The notes under the pieces were generated by a model that was given only the letters and a program-made list of their open reading frames with translations, made no database searches and had not been told where the DNA came from. Shown in pieces: positions 1 through 64,000 of a stretch of 64,000 nt of DNA. The stretch's first letter is position 1. Each line of letters starts with the position of its first letter. The translations under genes and the position numbers were made by a program. Source of the stretch: Batillaria attramentaria (taxonomy: Eukaryota; Mollusca; Gastropoda; Batillariidae); assembly GCA_018292915.2 (NCBI GenBank), contig JACVVK020000037.1, forward strand, positions 1,539,001 through 1,603,000, read 5' to 3'.

Positions 1-2149
1 CCTTCACTGCCAGCCCTGTTACGTAGTCAGTGACAACTTTTTGTCAAGGGTATTTCGCCAGAGTAGGGCAATAATCAGGAAAAAAATTCTAGCATAGAAT
101 CTGGTGAACGAAAGTACATGTATAGATAACCTTATGGGTGTACATCAAATCTGTATGTTTTTTTTTAATGAAAAATTGATTTGAAACTTTAAAGGGAAAA
201 AGTACACCAACATTGACATCCCATAACATACTCTCATAATAGTCATATGCAGAAAAAACTAAGATAAGAAAGAAACATCTTTCCTGCAGGCTGAAGTTTG
301 CATTGTATATGTACGACATCGTTACTTGGGGAATTTTTCCAACATGACATAGGGGAGGATTCCAATTTTTGACCAGTTAGAGAGCTTTATATATTTACAT
401 GAAATTACCTCCATCAACAATTCATGTAAATATATAAAGTTCTCTAACTGGTCGAAAATCGAAATCATCCTCCACGTCATGTCGGGGAAAATTCCCTGAA
501 TAATGCTGTTATACGTATACGACAAGAGTTTTTCATCCAGCTACTCTGTGCACAGTGCTGTAGGCACTTTTCAATCTTTAACAAACATTGTGCGGAATGT
601 ATGTAAAGGCTCAATGCTGCAACACTGGTGATGAATACAATGTGATTGTGAATATGTGTGTGTATTTGCATTTCATAAACTAGGCAGCTTCCTTTTTGGC
701 ACTGTACGCAAGAAAACGGCCAAAGGGTCCAAATTTAGGGTGCAGGTCACATACACCAAATAAGAATGTGGCAAATGGAATTTCCCTATTTTTGTCTAGT
801 TGTGTACAGTATAAAAACAAATTTGCCTAGTTTGTGTGTGGAGCATCTACACACAGAGAACGTCTTGTAGTTTCCTTTATTAGAATGACCATTATGAACA
901 AACTTGCTTAGTAGAAGGGGGACTGGTGGGTGTTAAATTGTAACATAGGAGCAACAGTAGCTGGCACAACGCTGATAATAATTTAGGAGCAGCAAGGAAG
1001 AAAGACAACCCATACAAACATCAGACCCACGCAGACAGCAGCGTTCAGTCAAAGACAGCTGTACAGAAAACATCAGAACACATCGGACAGTCTGTACACA
1101 CAAACCAATACTACAAAGGGGGAGCAGAAAAATATTTTCACAACTGAAATTCTGCAAAAATGCATATTAACATTGCAAATAAACTTCTTGGGTATGGTAG
1201 ACAGAAAAAGTCCAAAACGGCAAGAGCATTGCAAAGTCAAACTGATTGGGGAACATCAAAACACCTGACCCATGTGAATACTGTTGAAAAGGAGAAAACC
1301 ACAACACTGGTAAACTACCAGGTTGTCTAAATGACTGGGGGAAAGACTACAATTGGCAAGATGCCTACATGTTGCGTATCTACACAAACAGTCCGGTCAG
1401 TGACCACAGGCAAAACAGAAAACTACGAGTCTTGGTAATTACTTGCAGTGTCCAATGCTGACACAAGCAGGCCTGTGCAATTTTGTGAAACGTGTTAAAA
1501 TTATGCTGCAGCCTGGCCCTATCGAAAAGAAGTGTCTTTAGTTAACTTTGTACTCTAATTCTACAAGTGAAAGCACCACTGTCTCCTAGTGTGGACACGC
1601 GGTGCTGTCGTATTAACCACAAGGACACACAGAGCAGCAGTGGGTGTTCCTCTCAGGCTGCAGTAGACAAAAGGCACCTTGGTTTCCGCTATGTACAAAA
1701 AGGAATTCTCACAGGCAGGCAGGTGGGCGTCACTGAAACGGAACAATTTGAGAAAAATGTTAGACTTACAGAATGTCATGGTCAGTGCGCAAAATGCTCA
1801 TGCCATTTCACCCAGCTGGCATGCCATAGCACTTTGCTCGCTAATTGGCTAGTAATGTGCCTGTGCACTCTTTTTGACTACAGGTAATCCGCAAACAGAG
1901 TGCACAAGCACTTTGATCACTGATTGGCTAGTAATGTGCATGAGCACTCTTTGACTAATCAGGTACTTGCGTGAAAACTGAGACTGGAATATCTGGAGAA
2001 CAATCTTGCAACTTAATGTATGGCCACTGGAGTTAGCTCATAAATTATTTAATGAAATAAAGCAAGTAGGTCAATGGCCACAAACACATGTACTTGGTGC
2101 TACTGATCATTCAATAACCTAAGACAAAATCCAGCTTTTCCTTCCATTT
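1..2149. other. region below the last twitchin exon; no confident gene
   Basis: Contains a foldback element (328-496) and otherwise AT-rich unique-looking sequence. No Ig, FN3 or other recognisable coding exon on either strand. It may hold the twitchin C-terminal exon and 3' UTR; a sense-strand AATAAA lies at 876-881 (plus tttatt), and ATTAAA near 2048. Confidence 0.5.
328..496. repeat. foldback (inverted-repeat) element
   Basis: Two arms of about 75 bp, roughly 329-403 and 421-496, are near-perfect reverse complements, with a 17-bp centre. The core match is gaccagttagag and the tail atatatttacatgaa against its reverse complement. It would form a long hairpin. MITE-like, no coding capacity. 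Confidence 0.8.
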
Positions 2150-2512
2150 TGGCTCACTTGTGTAACGAAGGAAGTTTATGTATTAGCCCTCTGTCCCTGT
2201 GTGTCCAGAAAACTTTAACATGTGCCAAACTTGGCATCCCGATATACACAGACAAGATCTTTCAATATGTACCCTCTTGAATGCTGTCTGTTGTGAATGT
2301 TAAAGTTGGCATTTTCACAGAAACACCAGGTATCAAACTTGGCATTGGTAAGATCTTTACCAGCACATCTTGTTTGAATGATCTTGACTCTAAGGTCAAG
2401 GCCATAAGAGTTATCCATGGAAAAACTAACATTTCAATTCTCTTAGACACAACCACCAGAGACTCCTAATTTGGCATGGTGATTGACCTTGACCTATTTC
2501 ACAAGTGAGCCA
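2150..2512 (-). mobile_element. short copy of TIR element with TCAAGGTCA motifs
   Basis: Bounded by TGGCTCACTTGTG at 2150 and its inverse CACAAGTGAGCCA ending at 2512. Internally it matches (in reverse) the ends and repeat units of the larger copies at 19143-20220 and 26518-27946, including the cgacggagggttaataca-like end. It abuts the last twitchin exon. Confidence 0.75.
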
Positions 2513-2553
2513 TTTAGCCACTCTTCAACGCAGTGACACCGTTTGTTATTTAC

Positions 2554-59489
<56,936 letters not shown>

Positions 59490-59960
59490 CTGAGCAGACA
59501 AAAGCACAGTTTTCATCAGATGATAATCATCACAGCTGTCAAGCAAATATTAAAGATACTACTTATGATGATTTTTATGGCACCTATCCTTTGGAAAGCC
59601 TTAAGCGTCTCCCAAATGGGGTGGCCGGGGGGGAATGGAGAGCCGCGTGAGGAATAGAGACCATCTTGCAGCCAGGCAGGGGTAGTAGAGCTGCCCAAGC
59701 AACAGTGACTACATGTATTTAAAAAAAAAAAAAAAAATTTTTTTTACATGGGACTGGAGGTGTGCTTGCTGGTATGTTGCACAACACACTCACCCGCAAC
59801 TTGAAAATTCACACTTAATACATTCTAAAGCAAATCTAAGTTCTATGCTGTTTTTTGTTTTATTTGTTTTTTCCTTCTATCTTATGCTTGTCATATTTAC
59901 GTACAATTACGTACAATCCCTAAGATAAACCTGAAAACTTATGGTGAATGATGTTTCTGG

Positions 59961-60235
59961 TTTGCCACCCCTACAGTTTGGAACTATCTGCCTATGGGGC
60001 TGAGACAACAACCATCTTTATGAGCTTTTAGATCTGCACTGAAAACCCACTTATTTCAACAGGCCTTCAACTGATGTGTCTTTGTATTGTGTGATGTGTA
60101 ATATATATTGATTGACATGTTGGTCTGTATAGTGTGAATGTGCATGAGTGATGTGTGTTAGTGCAATGTGTGTAAGCGTGAGTCACTGTGTCTGAGAAAT
60201 GCGCTGTATAAATGAAATTTATTATTATTATTATC
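59961..60235 (+). pseudogene. 3' end of a non-LTR retrotransposon (LINE), broken
   Basis: Plus-strand frame reads FATPTVWNYLPMGLRQQPSL, a stop, then AFRSALKTHLFQQAFN and a stop at 60072. This is the conserved C-terminal signature of CR1/jockey-type reverse transcriptase ORFs (WN.LP..LR....L..F...LKTHLF). A 3' UTR and ...cgctgtataaatgaaattt plus ATT repeats follow. 5'-truncated and inactivated. Confidence 0.8.
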
Positions 60236-60465
60236 TGTTGCCTAGCTTATGCATCTGCTTCCTTATTTCATATTATTTGGCCGTTATCTGAGTGTGTTGG
60301 TGGTCATGTCATTCACATTTAGTGGGAGAGATTTAACTGAGATGAAAATTCAGGGAGCAGCTGTATAACACAACTAAACTTCCGCCCTATCTCTCTCTCT
60401 TTCTTTCTGTTGTGTACGATCTCTATCAGTTGAGTCTTGAGTCTTTCTTGTGTTATTTGTGGTGT

Positions 60466-60474
60466 ATGTGTGTG

Positions 60475-60541
<67 letters not shown>
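60466..60541. repeat. GT/GTGC microsatellite
   Basis: gtgtgt interrupted by a gtgcgtgcgtgcgtgc block. Confidence 0.95.
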
Positions 60542-63278
60542 ACGTGTGTAAGTGTGAAATCTGTTAGACAAGAGGTACATGTACTGTACTCAAGTGGGTA
60601 GACAAAAACTACTCTGCTCTATAACATTTGTGACTAATTCTGTTCCAGTGTCCTCGTGCGATACCTTAATTACCAACATACACCATTCCGTTTTCACTTA
60701 GCATTTTCATATCCCTTGTCAACTAAGCTGCCAATAGACATGACGTGGGTACGGGTACCGATCTTATCAAGCGGCACAAGGACTTGCCCTTATAAGCTGA
60801 GCACCTACAAAGCCGGTAAGTGCTTTGCGGCTCTGCTTCAATACCGGGGCAGTAAACATTGCCTGTCTGCTTGCCTTTTCAAGCATTCAGTTTGTGTCTT
60901 CACCTGTCCCTAGAGGAATTCTACTGCCGCTATATCTGTTCAACACGTGGCAATACAACCGATAGGGAGGGGAAGGGTTTTGCCTTTGCTGACTTTGAAG
61001 GGAGGTGGTTTATACTCAGAAAACTGCGTGGGTCACACTTTCATCAAAATGTTTGTCCACAAAAATTGTCCGAAAATTGCCTGAATTGTTTCTTGCTCCA
61101 AATGGGTGTTAGAGCAACTGAGTAATGCATATGTACAGATTAGACTTCTTTTTTCTCTTTTTTTCAAACAAAAACCAGTAGTGTTCCACTTCGATGCAAA
61201 ACCTTAATACATGTACTTCCTGACACAGCTGAAATGGTGCCAAATAAAAAAACAACAACAACGAACAAACCTGGAAGCACGCTGCCATTAGAAACTGATA
61301 CAGAACATGACCGGTGTTGGTGAAGTCCCCTGAATGACGAAGTTTTTGTCTGCATTCAATTTAGTAGTACTTCTGGTCGTAGCGGTGGTGGTGTGTGAAT
61401 ATCTAGCCTTTTATTTCACAGACTGTACTTAATTTTGATTGTGAATACACATATTGCAGCAGTGTTGCAAAAACTCTTTTATACCCCCTCCCCCCCCTCC
61501 CTTAAAAAAAAGGTCATTTAGAACATGCAGGGTAAAGTGTTCAGTTTTATAAGACAGGACTTTGAGGACTTTTTAAAAAAAAAAAAAAACTGTGACTTCT
61601 TTCTCTTGTTCTTGTTTTATTTTTAATTAGTGAGCTGTACTGCAGATATCCACCATGGACAAATAAACTGACTGACTAACTGATGGACTGTTTGACTGAA
61701 GGATTGACTGACTGAACATTTATAGGGCAACCACCACCCCCAACTTCAGTAATGAAATGTCCACTCCAGTCGTGAGGGTGAAGGGTGCAGTAGCTTTTAA
61801 TTACAGAGGACATATACACGCTCTACAACAGGATTGTATGCAATAAAATGTTCTAGAGGGAACAGTACAACTTCAACACACTTCAATAAGATCACTATGG
61901 CATATCATCCAACCACCCTATTGAAGCCATAACAAATACTAGCTGTCATAAATTTCCTCTGGCTGAACACCAGCCCATGTCTGTATTGTATGCAGCGGTA
62001 TAGATTTGCCATGCTCAATAGCTGGAATCATTCTCTTCTATATGACACTTGTATTTCTGATAGAAGTGCACTGGTAAGACCTGTTGTGGAGATCCGCCCA
62101 GTGTTTTGGGGGATACATACACGTACCTTAATTCTGTAATGACAGATGCTGTATGAAGCATTTAACAGATATACTGGCAGTGAGACCAAGCAGAGATTAC
62201 AAGTTATGTAATGCTCTCACTGTGATTTGTTCATAAGGGTTCCAACAGTAACACCAGCAATTCTCTGATGAACCTTTAATTTGATAAATATAAGAATCAT
62301 GATCATCCCTTACTTTGTTCTAAAGTACTTCTAAGGATGAGAAGACAACTGTATTCTGACAGCACAACTCTTGAACTACAGAATACAAAGAATGGGTTAT
62401 GCTGAAAGCACAGGGATAATAATAAAAAGCCTGCACATTTCAGGCACCAGCGGCAGGTTTCCCTGTTAATTTTTTCACCTAACCGCCAGTGAAACCCTAG
62501 GCCACATCAGCATGTGAATGGCCGGCCTATACAGCCAGCGAGAACAGCGCCGTCACTGTCCGCCCCTATACTCCTGCAGTGTTCCACACAATACATGTGC
62601 CTCGACAGGGTGACGTCTCCACTTCACGGGCTGGGACAGTGCTTTCTGCTCCGTGTGTACATTAGCAACCAAGTCACTGTCACACCCGTCTACAGTGCCA
62701 GCATGGACTTCACAAACTGGTTGGGCTTTCTGAACAGGTAGCGTTCAGATGCAGGCGTTTCATACTGAACCTTGTGGAAGACTGATGTGAAGTGCGACTG
62801 AGAAATGGCTAAACAAGAAATTGTCTGCCAAAGGTGAAACGAAGGGAAAATCGCACAGGTGTTACTGTGCAGCGAGAAGAAGCACTTTCTCAAATGAGAT
62901 AAGATCAGTCAGTCCATAAGTCTGCCTACCCTCTTGTGGGTGAAAGTTTAATTCTCTGGGAGCTAACAACAAAGTGATAAGCCGAACACACTGTGGTCAG
63001 ACTGCCTTCTGAAACTTCGAGCGCTTTTTTTTTAAAGTTCAAAAGAGTTCTTGAGACAAAATGACATTGTCAATCAGCCATGAAAAGGAGTTATGTTCCA
63101 AAAGGCCATTCCCGTGTGAGTGATCACAGACCGTTTTCTCAAGGACCACACCTACAGGTTCTGAAGATGAAGACTATGGCACCGCTTGCCTGACAATGAA
63201 CGCTGTGAAAAATGTGAAAACTATGAGACGTCTACCTGGGCGAGAGAGCAAAGGATAGAAGTGTCCTGGATATAAGCC

Positions 63279-63350
63279 ATGGAAGGAATCTATCATGAAC
63301 AACCTCTCCTTGATGGATGGGGACCAAGCGGGAGATTCTATGACCATCAG
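63279..63350 (+). CDS. unknown gene, exon 1 (start codon exon)
   Basis: 72 nt, 24 codons. ATG in a good context (gccATGG). Encodes MEGIYHEQPLLDGWGPSGRF and YDHQ, ending at a CAG-gtaaag donor in phase 0. The next exon joins in frame. I do not recognise the family. It lies on the strand opposite twitchin, in the stretch where the twitchin 5' exons would be expected. Confidence 0.6.
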
Positions 63351-63543
63351 GTAAAGTCCCTCTCCTGTCCCCTCTTACTTTGTTCCACAACTATTCTAAC
63401 CAACATTTTCAGGCATCCTAAAGTTTTCTTCAAACCTTGAGACAGCCTTGTTATTCAGTCTGGAGGAACTACAATGTTAGAAAGGGCACCACTTTTGAAG
63501 TCATAAGTACATGTATTTTGTTTTCTGTTGGCAACATAAACAG

Positions 63544-63732
63544 TTCATGGGGTACGATCAGGCTCCGTACGGATCGTTCTACATGCCAGCCAGACCGCTG
63601 GGGCCGTACCTGGAGACCCTAGAACCCATGCCTCAGGGTGTGGAGGACATCATGGATGACGATCTGAGCTCTGATGATGAGGACAAGGATGAGGATGGGC
63701 TGGAGCTGTATGGACATGTAGACCTCAACAAG
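63544..63732 (+). CDS. unknown gene, exon 2 (acidic segment)
   Basis: 189 nt, 63 codons, phase 0/0. Acceptor aacataaacag, donor gtactg. Reads FMGYDQAPYGSFYMPARPLG, PYLETLEPMPQGVEDIMDDD, LSSDDEDKDEDGLELYGHVD, LNK: an aromatic/proline-rich part and then an acidic, probably disordered stretch. The gene continues past this exon; no further exon is evident before 64000. Function unknown. Confidence 0.6.
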
Positions 63733-64000
63733 GTACTGTGGTGCTTGGTACAGAGTTTCTCTTCTTGTAGAACTTCAATCTTTTCATTTTCATAATGATA
63801 ATGCTGAATTTTACTGTTCTGACCAGAAGATGGTTATGTTCCTCACAACTTTATGTTCAAACTCTCCTGTGTTTCAAACAGCTGTTAAGTTGAGATATCT
63901 GGTTCCACTGACGGTCACCTTCGACTGTACCTCTTTTTCTTTCTTTCTTAACAGAGCTCAAATAAATATATATGCATGTCCAATGAAAATGACAGTCATT

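Larger units (their letters stand above)
59490..63278. other. region between twitchin w1 and the plus-strand gene
   Basis: No N-terminal half for Ig A found on the minus strand. Contains a LINE remnant (59961-60235), a GT/GC dinucleotide tract (60466-60541) and plus-strand open stretches (60656-61125) with no recognisable domain. Either twitchin intron or intergenic. Confidence 0.6.

Noticed and set aside
59792..59825. Possible 5' exon with donor gtgagt (sense ...CAAGTTGCGG)
   Set aside because: Encodes nothing Ig-like and does not supply the missing half of Ig A in phase 0.
60656..61125. Two overlapping plus-strand open frames (85 and 88 codons)
   Set aside because: No recognisable domain or splice structure; next to a LINE remnant, so probably repeat-derived or chance.

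Overview
The window is animal nuclear DNA, most likely from a mollusc and probably a gastropod. Nearly all of it is one very long muscle gene on the minus strand, a twitchin (unc-22/projectin family, giant titin-like kinase). I reconstructed 74 candidate coding exons between 59489 and 2554 (about 10.8 kb of coding sequence, roughly 3,600 residues). The work used reading frame, GT/AG junctions and codon phase; apart from three indel or phase conflicts noted below, every exon joins the next in frame.

Protein order (transcription runs from high to low coordinates): half an Ig domain (A), Ig B-C-D, Fn1-Fn2, Ig E, Fn3-Fn4, Ig F, Fn5-6-7, Ig G, Fn8-9, Ig H, Fn10-11-12, Ig I-J, Fn13-14, Ig K-L, Fn15, kinase linker, kinase, autoinhibitory tail, Ig M-N, a Ser/Arg-rich linker, Ig O-P-Q. 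That is 15 fibronectin type III and 17 Ig domains, with five Ig after the kinase. From memory, mussel catch-muscle twitchin has 15 FN3 and 24 Ig, so about seven N-terminal Ig domains should lie beyond the high-coordinate end. Twitchin lies along thick filaments. The FN3/Ig array is the elastic, myosin-binding part; the kinase is held inactive by its C-terminal tail; in molluscs PKA phosphorylation of linkers controls catch tension.

Points of most interest: a probable alternative C-terminus (splice inside exon w67 to three more Ig domains, or read-through to a Ser/Glu/Ala/Pro tail with its own poly(A) signal); two in-frame microexons (27 and 18 nt); two clear single-base frameshifts and one probable one in otherwise intact exons; and two exons of an unrelated plus-strand gene (63279-63732) that appear to sit inside the expected twitchin span.

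The introns hold much repetitive DNA: a TIR element full of TCAAGGTCA motifs (2150-2512, 19143-20220, 26518-27946), a CAGGGCTTAAAAT MITE family (four copies), a PIF-like MITE, a 0.9 kb TIR element, a short Helitron-like element, a SINE, a LINE 3' remnant, a 61-bp satellite, a foldback element, other dispersed repeats, dinucleotide microsatellites and homopolymer C/G tracts up to 168 bp. In these introns I see nothing beyond simple sequence: 8674-9165 (apart from a rejected exon candidate), 9309-9771, 12342-12643, 14220-14637, 15107-15643, 15722-16114, 17192-17829, 20957-21544, 21703-22146, 22313-23145, 23237-23748, 24611-24900, 31501-31957, 32063-32392, 35892-36313, 37545-38071, 38855-39336, 39637-40038, 42895-43397, 49510-49972, 50124-50578, 52383-52859, 53160-53615, 53811-54660, 54789-55116, 57700-58433. 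The intron 23943-24437 carries only an ATT-rich tail-like sequence near 23950-24010.
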